Source: Colwellia sp. (GTDB lineage: Bacteria; Pseudomonadota; Gammaproteobacteria; Enterobacterales; Alteromonadaceae). From it: a stretch of DNA of 64,000 nt. This document shows, piece by piece, positions 1-8,691 of this stretch (position 1 is its first letter; every line of letters begins with the position of its first letter). Position numbers and translations under genes: made by a program. The DNA lies in the NCBI GenBank assembly GCA_013215385.1, contig JABSOY010000001.1:124001-188000 (forward strand). The letters are read 5' to 3'. Below the pieces are notes generated by a model. That model saw nothing but the letters and a program-made list of their open reading frames with translations. It ran no database searches and was not told the DNA's origin.

Positions 1-371
1 ATCTTGCCACCTTTTTTCTCTGCTTCTTCTTCATTAATGAAGTGAATAGGAGCGTTAACGTGTACTGCGTGAGTAGCATCGATGCGTAAAAAATCTAAAT
101 GCATTACAAGTTGCTTGAACGGGTGACGTTGCATGTCTTTTAAAAGACACTCAACTGGCTTGCCGTCAATGTTGATTTTTAATACGTGAGAGTAGAATGC
201 TTCTTCTTGTTGTGCACGGTAAACATTTTTGTGCTCTAACGTTAAAGAAACAGGCTCTTGGCCTTCACCGTATAAAATTGCAGGAACTTTGTTTGCGTGA
301 CGTAGGCGGCGGCTCGCACCTTTCCCTAGGTCAGTACGAACTTCAGCTTCTAAAGTAAATAAATCTGTCAT
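1..371 (-). CDS. rplY: 50S ribosomal protein L25, partial (C-terminus outside window)
   Basis: Ribosomal protein L25 binds 5S rRNA in the large subunit. The visible 123 residues start [22 protein letters not shown] and contain the family segments [14 protein letters not shown] and [20 protein letters not shown]. The frame is still open at the window edge after 123 codons. The short enterobacterial L25 is only about 94 residues, so this is probably the longer TL5/Ctc form with an extra C-terminal domain. The ATG at 371 follows a modest AGGT ribosome-binding site. The identity is seen in the sequence; the long form is inferred from the open frame. Confidence 0.93.
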   Translation of the reverse strand, partial: MTDLFTLEAEVRTDLGKGASRRLRHANKVPAILYGEGQEPVSLTLEHKNVYRAQQEEAFYSHVLKINIDGKPVECLLKDMQRHPFKQLVMHLDFLRIDATHAVHVNAPIHFINEEEAEKKGGK

Positions 372-1089
372 GGTATAATACCTAATATTAAATAGTTAAT
401 TTAGTTGTTTTTTGCGACCAAAAACAACCGTGAACCTTTCGATAATAACAATTAAAACTAATTCAATCGCTATAAAAGGCGCGGCATGATAACACTTCAG
501 CCTAATCAGATCCAACGTTTATCCATGAGGAATTTAAATTGTGCTTGGAATTATCAATTGAGGTTAAATATAGGTCAGTAAAAATGGTAAGTAATAGATT
601 TTTACTGGTTTTCGAAGGTACTGTTTATTGATTTAATTTAGTATGTTTATCTATCGTGATACTGTGAAAAATATTGTACTGGCCCACAGGGGGCAACGAC
701 ATATGGATTTATTGCCGACGACTTGGATAATATTGAATTTTGTATGTTTTTCAAAATCAAAGATTTGTTATCCTTCTGGCCATTGGTAAAGTTCGATAAT
801 GAGTGAGAGCATTGTTTCAAGATAATCTACGTTTATTAGATTTAAGATGACCTTAGTGTACGGCATCAAAACGTCTTAGCGTTGTGAATACACGATACTA
901 CGCGGCTAAGGACAGACAATTGAAACATATAAATGGTATTGACCTTCTTCTACTTTTAAGTATTATTTTCTGCTGCTCCATTTGAAGTTATTCAGTTTCT
1001 TAATACACGTTTACTACGTTGAAACTCACCGGAAGAGTTTTCTGTGTCATACCATTTATCAAGTTATTTTTTTGCGACAATTGCCCCGA
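372..1089. other. 718-bp stretch without a recognisable gene
   Basis: No convincing ORF is present on either strand. The part next to rplY (372 to about 560) must hold the rplY promoter and leader. The rest is AT-rich. The only structure I see is an 11-bp inverted repeat, ATAAATGGTAT at 929-939 and ATACCATTTAT at 1049-1059, enclosing 109 bp. A 40-codon frame around 670-808 has no start, ribosome-binding site or family resemblance. No tRNA-like sequence was found. Confidence 0.5.
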
Positions 1090-1578
1090 TTATTTATCTA
1101 CTAAATCTAATTGACGATTCGCTATATTACGATTTGTTGCAAGCGTTTTCGCAATAAGCTTGTCAATACTATGGCTACCCGCACCTCGAAAAATGAGTGC
1201 TAAATTTATCAATAAAAGTGCTAATCCAAATTCATAGCCATTGTTATTCATAAATAAGCCATTATTGAAATGTACGGTAAAAATAGCGACTAACATCGTT
1301 ATTGCTAAAGCAAACGCGGCAGGTCTAACGAATAAACCAATAATTAAAAGTAACCCTCCAATCAACTCAATTCCGCCAGCTAAACCAGCCATAACCACCC
1401 CAGGTGATAAACCAATAGATTCCATCCAGCCACCTGTGCCTTCTAATCCATAGCCGCCAAACCAGCCAAAAAGCTTTTGGGCTCCGTGAGCAATAAATAT
1501 TACGCCAATGCCTAATCGGATTGGCAATGTATCAATGCCTGGTTTTGTTAATAATAATCTTTCTAATAGTAAGCCCAT
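1090..1578 (-). CDS. DoxX family membrane protein
   Basis: This is a 162-residue integral membrane protein of the DoxX/DoxD family. It has four hydrophobic segments, near residues 20-35, 55-83, 88-103 and 115-130, and the family signatures IRLGIGVIFIAHGAQKLFGWFGG and GGIELIGGLLLIIGLFVRPAA. DoxX proteins are linked to quinone or thiosulfate redox chemistry, but the substrate of this type is unknown. It lies downstream of the pirin and LysR genes on the same strand, with a candidate shared operator 88 bp before its start. The family call is secure; the role is not. Confidence 0.88.
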   Translation of the reverse strand: MGLLLERLLLTKPGIDTLPIRLGIGVIFIAHGAQKLFGWFGGYGLEGTGGWMESIGLSPGVVMAGLAGGIELIGGLLLIIGLFVRPAAFALAITMLVAIFTVHFNNGLFMNNNGYEFGLALLLINLALIFRGAGSHSIDKLIAKTLATNRNIANRQLDLVDK

Positions 1579-1665
1579 TTGTCTATATCCAAGTTAAATT
1601 AGTAATCGAATTTAATTCTATTAACTAATTTAACTTTCAATAACCTGATAAACATGTATGAAATA

Positions 1666-1685
1666 TTCAAAAAATTTGAACATTC
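1666..1685 (+). promoter_or_regulatory. Candidate operator copy 1, upstream of doxX
   Basis: The 20-mer TTCAAAAAATTTGAACATTC contains the near-palindrome TTCA-N7-TGAA, which fits the T-N11-A pattern of LysR boxes. It agrees at 18 of 20 positions with the minus-strand site at 2507-2526 and at 16 of 20 with the site at 3498-3517. It lies about 88 bp upstream of the doxX start. Binding by the neighbouring LysR protein is inferred. Confidence 0.55.
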
Positions 1686-1704
1686 AACAGATTGACATTA
1701 TCAG

Positions 1705-2415
1705 TTATTTGGGCGCGTCAATCAGCACAATTTCACAATCCGTTAAGGCCGTAATGGTAATTAATTTACTATTTGTTACTTCTGCACCATCGCCTTTATT
1801 AAGAATTTTACTCGATGATGTATCTGATAGCTCGAACATTCCTATAGAAGATAGTAGGTAAGCTTGGTGGTCGATGTTATGTTTCAAACATGTCCCTTTT
1901 GCTAGTTTCCCACTGTAAATTCGTGCTTGTTGATTTATAAATAAGGTATCGTGTTTATCTTCATGGTAACCAGATACTAATAAAGATAAGTTTTCTTTAG
2001 ATACTTTTGATGGAAATTTTTTACTTTCCCAGCGAGGTGTTACATTAGTTTTATTGGTTTCTATCCATATTTGATAAAAGGTCAACGGCTCTTTACTTAA
2101 GTTATATTCAGAATGAACAATTCCTGTTCCCGCACTGATTACTTGAATTTCACCGCTTCTTACTGTGCCTTTGTTTCCTGTACTGTCTTGGTGAGAAATT
2201 TCACCAGATCGTATGAAGCTTATGATCTCCATATTTCTATGGGGGTGTGAGCCAAAGCCGTTGCCAGCTTTTACCCAGTCATCATTGATAACACGTAATG
2301 TGCCAAAGCCCATTCGTCGAGGGTTATAATAATTAGCAAAGCTAAAATGGTGGCTTGATTTTAACCATCCGTGATTAGCTTTACCTAAGGTCTGATAAGA
2401 ATAATGAGTGATCAT
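1705..2415 (-). CDS. Pirin family protein (YhaK-like bicupin)
   Basis: This 236-residue protein has the length and layout of E. coli YhaK. The N-terminal cupin carries the pirin metal ligands in GSHPHRNMEI (His57, His59) and GIVHSEYN (His101, Glu103). Pirins of this type are non-haem iron or other metal proteins; some cleave flavonols and some act as redox sensors. The start follows AGGAAA with good spacing. It sits between doxX and lysR, all on the minus strand, and has a copy of the shared 20-bp site about 92 bp upstream. The physiological substrate cannot be told from the sequence. Confidence 0.92.
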   Translation of the reverse strand: MITHYSYQTLGKANHGWLKSSHHFSFANYYNPRRMGFGTLRVINDDWVKAGNGFGSHPHRNMEIISFIRSGEISHQDSTGNKGTVRSGEIQVISAGTGIVHSEYNLSKEPLTFYQIWIETNKTNVTPRWESKKFPSKVSKENLSLLVSGYHEDKHDTLFINQQARIYSGKLAKGTCLKHNIDHQAYLLSSIGMFELSDTSSSKILNKGDGAEVTNSKLITITALTDCEIVLIDAPK

Positions 2416-2506
2416 TGAGTTTCCTGTTGTCTACTGCGTACTAATGAAAAAGTAACTTCAATGATAAATATTGTCATTAATTAAAATAATAATGATTATT
2501 AGATTA

Positions 2507-2526
2507 GAATGTTCAACTTTTTAGAA
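2507..2526 (-). promoter_or_regulatory. Candidate operator copy 2, upstream of the pirin gene
   Basis: Read on the minus strand it is TTCTAAAAAGTTGAACATTC, 18 of 20 identical to the copy at 1666-1685. It lies about 92 bp before the pirin start, almost the same distance as copy 1 from doxX, and has the same 3' half GTTGAACATTC. It sits in the short gap between lysR and pirin, which suggests that pirin has its own regulated promoter. Confidence 0.5.
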
Positions 2527-2583
2527 TAGTTCGTAGTTGTTGTGTTTACACATTCCTTTCTTCAAGAGGTTTTCAATGAGATG

Positions 2584-3483
2584 CTAAAGCCAAGTAGCTT
2601 GCTCCAGCATCTGAGTAAGTACACGTAAAGCTTTACCTTTATTACTTATCTTCCAGACAATGAAATTCTCTAAATCGGGTGTTGGAGGAAGGTTCAGCTT
2701 AATCAACTCGCCGTTAGCAATATAATCTTCTGCTTGTAAAGTGGGTAGGTGCCCCCTTCCAATTCCTGATTTAAGTGCAGAAATCTTTTGGGCCATATTT
2801 TCCACATAAATGATATGGCAACCGTCAACAAATCCTGCTGATCGTGTAACGTTGAGTTGGGAAGTATCATGAATAACTACTCGTCTAATATCATTCATCA
2901 CACGTTCTAAAGCTGATGCGTTAGTGGCTAATTTTGCATATTTATGACTGGGTCCAATAACAGGAGTCATTGCTATCGCCCCTAAAGACACTGAACGAAA
3001 ACCTTTTAATATAGGAGTAGGGCCTGGAGCTCCAACAACTAAGTCGACTTGGTTATGCTCAAGAGCATCCCAACCACCACTTAATACACATTCTTTTAAA
3101 TCAATCTCTACACTTGGATGTTCAAGTAAAAAATCGCTTAAAACTTTATAGAAAGCTTGATTATTTAATGTAGATTCAAGTGCTATGGTTAAATGAGTTT
3201 CCCAGCCTGTTGATGTTTCTTTTGCTTTATCCACAAGGAGCGCGCTGGCTTGCAAAATTTTTCTTCCCTCTTCTAATACTACAAGTCCCGCAGGGGTTAA
3301 TACAGATCGACGCCCCTGGCGTTCAAAAAGAGTAATTCCTAAATTTTCTTCTAATTTTTGCACTATATAAGATAAAGCCGAGGTTGCTTTATTTAACTCT
3401 TCTGCCGCTTTTGCAAAGCTCTTACGACGGTCTATCGCATCAATGACCAATAGTGCTTCTAAAGTGATTGGGATTTTTTGCAT
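2584..3483 (-). CDS. LysR family transcriptional regulator
   Basis: This 299-residue protein has the LysR layout. A winged helix-turn-helix occupies about residues 5-64 (ALLVIDAIDRRKSFAKAAEELNKATSALSYIVQKLEENLGITLFER), and a periplasmic-binding-protein-like effector domain runs from about 90 to the end. It is transcribed away from the dioxygenase operon and towards pirin and doxX, the classic arrangement for a LysR protein controlling its neighbours. A copy of the shared 20-bp motif lies 15-34 bp in front of its start codon, as expected for autoregulation. The effector is unknown; an aromatic or quinone compound is a reasonable guess from the neighbours. Confidence 0.94.
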   Translation of the reverse strand: MQKIPITLEALLVIDAIDRRKSFAKAAEELNKATSALSYIVQKLEENLGITLFERQGRRSVLTPAGLVVLEEGRKILQASALLVDKAKETSTGWETHLTIALESTLNNQAFYKVLSDFLLEHPSVEIDLKECVLSGGWDALEHNQVDLVVGAPGPTPILKGFRSVSLGAIAMTPVIGPSHKYAKLATNASALERVMNDIRRVVIHDTSQLNVTRSAGFVDGCHIIYVENMAQKISALKSGIGRGHLPTLQAEDYIANGELIKLNLPPTPDLENFIVWKISNKGKALRVLTQMLEQATWL

Positions 3484-3497
3484 AGAAATTTCCTATA

Positions 3498-3517
3498 TTC
3501 AAATTTTTTGAACGTTC
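3498..3517 (+). promoter_or_regulatory. Candidate operator copy 3, in the lysR/hpd intergenic region
   Basis: TTCAAATTTTTTGAACGTTC again has the core TTCA-N7-TGAA followed by GAACGTTC, itself a palindrome. It lies just upstream of the lysR start and about 200 bp upstream of the dioxygenase start, so it could serve both directions. It agrees at 16 of 20 positions with copy 1, and the differences are almost all A/T exchanges in the spacer. Confidence 0.55.
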
Positions 3518-3715
3518 TAAACTAAAATAGCCACTTATTTTGAACTGGCTATCTGTTAAAATTATTTTTAATGTTTCCGTTACATTATATTAACATGTGA
3601 GCGGCGTTTTGCTAAAGGATATTATAACTCTACAGGTAGATTTTCTCTTATTGAAATGAAAGCTGCTGAAGTCAGTAATGTAGATGGTAATCATCAAAAA
3701 TATAAGGAAATAAAG

Positions 3716-4741
3716 ATGGAAAATAAAATTAAATTCATTGAGTTCTGTGCCGTCCAAAAAAGTGACTTATTACGTGCTTTTGGCCAGTTAGGGCTAAATT
3801 ATATAGGAAAGCATAAAAAGAAAAATATATATCTGTTTGAACACCACGATATCATTTTTATTGCAAACTGTGAGTCTACTGGCTTTGCTGCAAAGCATTG
3901 TGCCAAACATGGTCCATCAATTGTCTCACTAGGTTTTCAAATCAATGATGCAACAATACTCAAACAGGCAAAAAAATTAGGTTATCAACAGTTCACTGGT
4001 GAAGAGGCCGTCACTGGATTGAGTCTACCTGCAATCGTTGGCCCTGGTAATGTACTCGTTAGGCCTATCTTCGCTGAACATTGGCAGGCACTTATTGATA
4101 GTCATTTTGACCTTCAGCCTTCAGAATTATTTAAAGCCGATTATGGGCTACTCACCATTGATCATATAGCCGTTAACGCTCGTAAAAACAACTTAGAAGC
4201 TTGGCGAGAGTTTTACTTTTCTGTGTTTAACTTTGTTGAAACGTCAGATTTTATCATCAAAGGAAAAAGTACTTCTTTTCGTTGTAATCCAACAGCATCT
4301 CGTTGTGGAAATATCAAAATAGTGCTTAATGAAGATTTTGAAGATGGCTCACAAATCTCTGACTTTATTAATGAAAATAAAGGGGATGGCATTCAGCATA
4401 TCGCGTTCAAATCTAGCGACATGCCGCACAGTATTTCTCGCATGGCAAGCAATCAAGTAACGTTCATGAAAACACCTGATAGCTATTACGATCTTATTGA
4501 TTCACGTATCCCAGAACATAGAGAGAATATAGAGGAGTTAAGAGCGCATAATATTTTAATCGATAATGATAAAAATGATAAAAATGCCATTTTACTACAA
4601 GTGTTTACTAAAGCGTTGATCGGACCGATATTTTTTGAAGTCATTAATAGAAAAGGAAATGAAGGTTTTGGTGAAGGTAATGTTAAAGCGCTATTTGAAG
4701 CGGTAGAACTTGATCAATTAAAACAGGGCCTATTGGCCTAA
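3716..4741 (+). CDS. hpd: 4-hydroxyphenylpyruvate dioxygenase (HPPD)
   Basis: HPPD converts 4-hydroxyphenylpyruvate and O2 to homogentisate and CO2 in tyrosine breakdown. The 341 residues form two vicinal-oxygen-chelate halves. The iron ligands are visible in the C-terminal half as His150 (TIDHIAVNA), His228 (GIQHIAFKS) and Glu308 (IFFEVINRKGNEGFGEGN), the last being the HPPD C-terminal signature. I chose ATG 3716, which follows AAGGAAAT, over an in-frame ATG at 3656 that lacks a ribosome-binding site and would add 20 unconserved residues. The N-terminal half is diverged. It heads an operon with an aromatic hydroxylase and a multicopper oxidase; no homogentisate dioxygenase is nearby. A 4-hydroxymandelate synthase is a less likely alternative. 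Confidence 0.88.
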   Translation: MENKIKFIEFCAVQKSDLLRAFGQLGLNYIGKHKKKNIYLFEHHDIIFIANCESTGFAAKHCAKHGPSIVSLGFQINDATILKQAKKLGYQQFTGEEAVTGLSLPAIVGPGNVLVRPIFAEHWQALIDSHFDLQPSELFKADYGLLTIDHIAVNARKNNLEAWREFYFSVFNFVETSDFIIKGKSTSFRCNPTASRCGNIKIVLNEDFEDGSQISDFINENKGDGIQHIAFKSSDMPHSISRMASNQVTFMKTPDSYYDLIDSRIPEHRENIEELRAHNILIDNDKNDKNAILLQVFTKALIGPIFFEVINRKGNEGFGEGNVKALFEAVELDQLKQGLLA

Positions 4742-4778
4742 AAATGAGAGTTATAAAATAATAGAATGGAATTTATTC

Positions 4779-6404
4779 ATGAGAGAGTTTAAAGAACGTG
4801 CCGCCGCCAAAGCTGAGGTGATGCCGGTTGTTATTGTTGGTGCTGGCCCTGTTGGCTTGGCTTTGGCCGTAGATCTAGCACAGCGTAATATAGAAGTAGT
4901 TCTCGTTGATCAAAAAACAGCGGTTGGTAAAGGTTCACGGGCTGTAACTTTCGCTAAAAGAACCTTAGAAATATTCGATAAGCTGGGTATAGGGGAAGCT
5001 GTTGTTCAGCATGGAACACAGTGGTCTATTAGTCGAACGTATTATAAAGATGAAATGATCGATGCAAAAAACTTACAACCTGAAGAAGGCTTGAAAAGGC
5101 CAGCTTATGTGAATATTCAGCAGTATCATATTGAAGACTACTTAGTAAAAAGGGCTTTGCAACTCCCACAAATAACGATGTGCTGGGGGACTACTTTGTT
5201 ATCTCATCAGCAAAACGAAGATGATGTTGTCCTTACACTTTCAGATCCACAGGGAGAGTATCAGCTTAAATCGAAATACTTAATTGCCGCAGATGGGGCA
5301 AACAGTCCAATACGTAATGCACTTAGTTTACCCTTTAAAGGACAAAAATTTAAAGATAGGTTTCTTATTGTTGACGTGGTAATGGCTGCTGACTTCTCAC
5401 CAGAGCGTCATTTTTGGTTTTCTCCTAGTTTTCATGAAGGACATTCTGTATTACTGCATAAGCAGCCTGATGACATTTGGCGGGTTGATTTTCAACTAGG
5501 ATGGGACTGTGATCCGCAACAAGAAATTGAAGAAGAACGTGTTCAAGTTCGCCTTAAAAAAATGCTAGGTGAAGATGTCAATTTTGACATCAAATGGTTA
5601 AGTGTTTATACCTTCGAATGTCGCAAGCTAACAAATTTTAAAGAAGGTAAGGTTATTTTTATTGGTGATGCGGCTCATCGAGTTTCACCTTTTGGTGCGC
5701 GTGGTGCAAATAGTGGTTTTCAGGATGCAGACAACCTTTCGTGGAAGCTTGAACAAGTTATTACCGGACGGGCAACAGAAGCATTGCTTGAAACCTATAA
5801 TGAAGAGCGACAAATAGCAGCACGCGAAAATATTGCTCAATCAAGCCGCAGCACCGACTTTATTACTCCTAAATCGGAGCAAAGCTTTCGTTTTAGAAAT
5901 GCCATTTTAACGTTAGCGAAGAAACACCGTTTTGCAAAAAACATGATCAACAGTGGCCGACTATCTACAGCAACAGATCACCTTAGTTCCTCAATTAATG
6001 CAACCAGTGACGATTTTAGCACTGGCATATTACCTGGACAGGTTTGTATCGACTCGCCCATTGTTTTTGATCATCAACAAAAATGGTTGTTAGATTTATT
6101 AGCCAATAAATTTACGATTATCCACTTTGGCTCTCCAACAGAAAGTCTAATTAAAGAGTTCGATTTGCTCACCGAAATTGATGCTAACTTACAGCTCATT
6201 ATTGTTGTAGAGCAACCCCCACTTACTTTACAAATAATACCGAGAGTAAAAGTTATTTTTGATGCCGAAAATATTCTGACGCAACGCTTGAACGGAAAGT
6301 TAGGGGTTAGTTACTTACTTCGTCCTGACAACTACGTTGCAGGTCGTTGGCATAATTGGCAATTAGAGAAATTAGATTCGGCCTTAAGAGGATGCTTGTT
6401 ATGA
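4779..6404 (+). CDS. FAD-dependent aromatic monooxygenase (group A, MhpA/PheA type)
   Basis: This 541-residue flavoprotein hydroxylase would use NAD(P)H and O2 to hydroxylate an aromatic ring. It shows the Rossmann motif GAGPVGLALA (residues 21-30), the DG motif AADGANS (around 170-176), and the FAD ribityl motif GDAAHR (296-301) followed by SPFGARGANSGFQDADNL. The C-terminal 130 residues resemble the thioredoxin-like tail of phenol and 3-(3-hydroxyphenyl)propionate hydroxylases, ending YLLRPDNYVAGRWHNW. It lies 37 bp after the dioxygenase gene and overlaps the next gene by 4 bp, so these genes are co-transcribed. The substrate is unknown; homogentisate or a related phenol is possible from context. 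Confidence 0.9.
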   Translation: MREFKERAAAKAEVMPVVIVGAGPVGLALAVDLAQRNIEVVLVDQKTAVGKGSRAVTFAKRTLEIFDKLGIGEAVVQHGTQWSISRTYYKDEMIDAKNLQPEEGLKRPAYVNIQQYHIEDYLVKRALQLPQITMCWGTTLLSHQQNEDDVVLTLSDPQGEYQLKSKYLIAADGANSPIRNALSLPFKGQKFKDRFLIVDVVMAADFSPERHFWFSPSFHEGHSVLLHKQPDDIWRVDFQLGWDCDPQQEIEEERVQVRLKKMLGEDVNFDIKWLSVYTFECRKLTNFKEGKVIFIGDAAHRVSPFGARGANSGFQDADNLSWKLEQVITGRATEALLETYNEERQIAARENIAQSSRSTDFITPKSEQSFRFRNAILTLAKKHRFAKNMINSGRLSTATDHLSSSINATSDDFSTGILPGQVCIDSPIVFDHQQKWLLDLLANKFTIIHFGSPTESLIKEFDLLTEIDANLQLIIVVEQPPLTLQIIPRVKVIFDAENILTQRLNGKLGVSYLLRPDNYVAGRWHNWQLEKLDSALRGCLL

Positions 6405-6610
6405 ATGAAGTACAAAAAGTAAGTCAGATGACTCAAAAAGATTGGGATGAACAGTACACGCAGTTAATTTCCAGCCATGACGGCCTAGATGATGAAGCCT
6501 CAGCGCGCTTGAATGCATGTCTCGTATTATTGCTTGTCAAGCAGGTTTCTAATGTAAATCGCGTGAGTGAATGTCTAAAGGAAGCCCGAAGCTTCGCTTT
6601 AAATGAATAG
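6401..6610 (+). CDS. DUF2783 family small protein
   Basis: This 69-residue acidic protein is read from an ATG that overlaps the stop of the monooxygenase gene (ATGA), so the two are translationally coupled. The segment LISSHDGLDDEASARLNACLVLLLVKQV matches the DUF2783 family as I know it: a short soluble helical protein usually encoded right after an FAD-dependent aromatic monooxygenase. That pairing suggests a subunit or chaperone for the hydroxylase, but no function has been shown. A longer in-frame reading from 6356 lies inside the monooxygenase gene and is rejected. Confidence 0.82.
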   Translation: MNEVQKVSQMTQKDWDEQYTQLISSHDGLDDEASARLNACLVLLLVKQVSNVNRVSECLKEARSFALNE

Positions 6611-6644
6611 AAATAACAAATAAAAATGAAACAAAGGAAACCTC

Positions 6645-8612
6645 ATGAAGCATAATTTATTATTTAGTACATTAGTTGCGAGTATGTTGCTGAGTCAATC
6701 AGCAAGCTTATTTGCTCATGATGACTTGGTAAAAAAAAGCCATAATCACAAGCAAGAAAAAGAAGTGAATTTAGAACAGATTCAGGCTATTAAAGATAAA
6801 AGTTTGGGTAACGGAAATTATAATTACCCATATAATCACTATAACCCGCGACATATAAAAAGCAAAAACACCTTGCAACAGGTCGGTAAAGAGGTGAACG
6901 ACGACGTTGTTGATACGCTTACCGAACAACTTTTTGATCTTGCCCCAATGGACCTAGCTGCAGAGAGAGAGTATTTATCTGTAAGATCCAATAAGAAGAA
7001 GCATAAAAATAAAAAATTTGCTTACCCTGAAAACTTCTCCCATCCCAAATTTAGTAATGCTCGACAAGTCAGTTCAAATGATTCGGGTGAGCTAAATTAC
7101 ACCTTGAATGTGCAGTATGCTGATCATCAATTTAAAACCTTACAAATGGGTAAAGAAGTCACCAAAAATCTACATTTACGAAGTTATGATGGCGAGCTAG
7201 TTGGACCTACGTTTATCGTAAAACCTGGCGATACTTTAAAAATAAAAATGAAAAATTTATTACCGCCTGAAATGCATAATATGGAATGTGAAGGTGAGTG
7301 TGACCATGACCATACAACGCCACATGGTTTTAATACAACGAACTTACATACCCATGGTTTACATGTTGATCCAACGGGTAAAAGTGATAATGTTTTTATA
7401 AAACTAAAAAGTGGTGATGAGTTTGATTATGAAATTCATATACCAGAAGATCATGTGGCGGGTACCTTTTGGTATCATGCGCATGTACATGGTTCAACAA
7501 CAGTACAGGTAGGAAGTGGTGTACATGGTGCTATTATAATACGAGGGGATTACGACAATATACCCGCGATTACAAAAGCCAAAGAACGAGTCATGGTATT
7601 ACAAACTATTGCGTTTGACGAGCAAGGCGAAATTGAAAATAACGATAATTACTTTGTTGAAAAGTGGCATCCCGAAGGTTGGCAGAGAGGATGGCATGTA
7701 TCCGTTAATGGTCAGGTAATGCCAGAGATTGAAATACAGCCCGGAACAACTGAGTTATGGCGATTTGTGCATGCTGGTATCCGCGAATATATGAATTTAC
7801 GCTTAGTGAATTCATGTGATAGTCGTTTTGATATTCCATTAGTACAATTAGCTGCTGATGGTATTGCGTTTCGTAAAAAGCGTTTGGCTGATGATAAAGG
7901 TACATTCATGGCTCCTGGATATCGTAGCGATGTAATGATTAAAGCTAAACGCCGTGGGGTTTATTACCTGATTGATGCATCTGTAGAAGGTGCTGCAGAT
8001 CTACCCGATAGTTATTGTGGTAAACGTCGTGGTGATAGTGTCTTTGAACTAGACGAAAAGGCACAAAATATTATTGCTCGTGTTACGGTTAAAGGGCCTC
8101 GCAAGCGTATGCCTTTACCGAAGAACAAACAGTTGAAAAAAATAAACCGCCCAGTAAGTATTCAAGACGACGAACTGAGCGATGATATTGAATATTCTAT
8201 TTTTAATATCACACCAAAAGATGGCGTTGATCCAAGCGATCCTGATCAGTTTATCGGAGATAATTTTAATTTTACAATCAATGGTAAAACCTATGATCCT
8301 GATCATCCTAGAAACTTAAAGCTTAATAACGCACAAACATGGATATTAAGATCTGAATTTTATTTTCATCCTTATCACATACATGTAAACCCGTTTGAAG
8401 TGATATCAAGAGATGATAGTGGAAAAATAATCGATCGTTATTGGCGCGATACAGTTCTTGTTTGGCCTGCTGAAACAGGGCAGCCAATTGACAGTGCCGA
8501 TATAGAAATTCGTACTCGCTATGAAGACTTTGCCGGATCTTTTGTTATGCATTGCCATATACTTGATCATGAAGATCGTGGCATGATGGAAAAAGTAAAT
8601 ATTCTTCCTTAA
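6645..8612 (+). CDS. Exported multicopper oxidase (laccase-like)
   Basis: This 655-residue protein has a signal peptide (residues 1-24, ending SLFAHD) and a charged, His-containing linker before the cupredoxin domains. All four copper motifs are present: HTHGLH (235-240), HAHVH (278-282), HPYHIH (575-580), and HCHILDHEDRGMM (636-648) with Cys637 as type 1 ligand and Met647 as probable axial ligand. It should therefore be an active periplasmic or secreted oxidase of phenols or metals with O2 reduced to water. It follows the monooxygenase/DUF2783 pair by 34 bp with a strong AAAGGAAA site, so it belongs to the same operon. Oxidation of homogentisate or a quinol made by the upstream enzymes is inferred. 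Confidence 0.9.
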   Translation: MKHNLLFSTLVASMLLSQSASLFAHDDLVKKSHNHKQEKEVNLEQIQAIKDKSLGNGNYNYPYNHYNPRHIKSKNTLQQVGKEVNDDVVDTLTEQLFDLAPMDLAAEREYLSVRSNKKKHKNKKFAYPENFSHPKFSNARQVSSNDSGELNYTLNVQYADHQFKTLQMGKEVTKNLHLRSYDGELVGPTFIVKPGDTLKIKMKNLLPPEMHNMECEGECDHDHTTPHGFNTTNLHTHGLHVDPTGKSDNVFIKLKSGDEFDYEIHIPEDHVAGTFWYHAHVHGSTTVQVGSGVHGAIIIRGDYDNIPAITKAKERVMVLQTIAFDEQGEIENNDNYFVEKWHPEGWQRGWHVSVNGQVMPEIEIQPGTTELWRFVHAGIREYMNLRLVNSCDSRFDIPLVQLAADGIAFRKKRLADDKGTFMAPGYRSDVMIKAKRRGVYYLIDASVEGAADLPDSYCGKRRGDSVFELDEKAQNIIARVTVKGPRKRMPLPKNKQLKKINRPVSIQDDELSDDIEYSIFNITPKDGVDPSDPDQFIGDNFNFTINGKTYDPDHPRNLKLNNAQTWILRSEFYFHPYHIHVNPFEVISRDDSGKIIDRYWRDTVLVWPAETGQPIDSADIEIRTRYEDFAGSFVMHCHILDHEDRGMMEKVNILP

Positions 8613-8630
8613 CCCTTATTCTATAGTGTT

Positions 8631-8675
8631 AGCTTGTGGCTGCGTTTGATGTGCTGCAAGCTGCCTTTTATTTTT
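8631..8675 (+). terminator. Rho-independent terminator after the multicopper oxidase
   Basis: A 10-bp stem with two G-U pairs (AGCTTGTGGC at 8631-8640 with GCTGCAAGCT at 8653-8662) is followed by the T-rich run CCTTTTATTTTT. It ends the hpd-monooxygenase-oxidase operon. The aminotransferase gene begins 17 bp later, so it depends on read-through or on a promoter overlapping this hairpin. Confidence 0.65.
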
Positions 8676-8691
8676 ACATGAGATTTTCTAT

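Noticed and set aside
670-808. About 40 codons open in the empty region, suggestive of a gene relic
   Set aside because: No start codon with a ribosome-binding site and no recognisable family; length is compatible with chance.
3656-3715. Longer N-terminus for HPPD from ATG 3656
   Set aside because: No ribosome-binding site, and the added residues do not match the family; ATG 3716 has AAGGAA in place.
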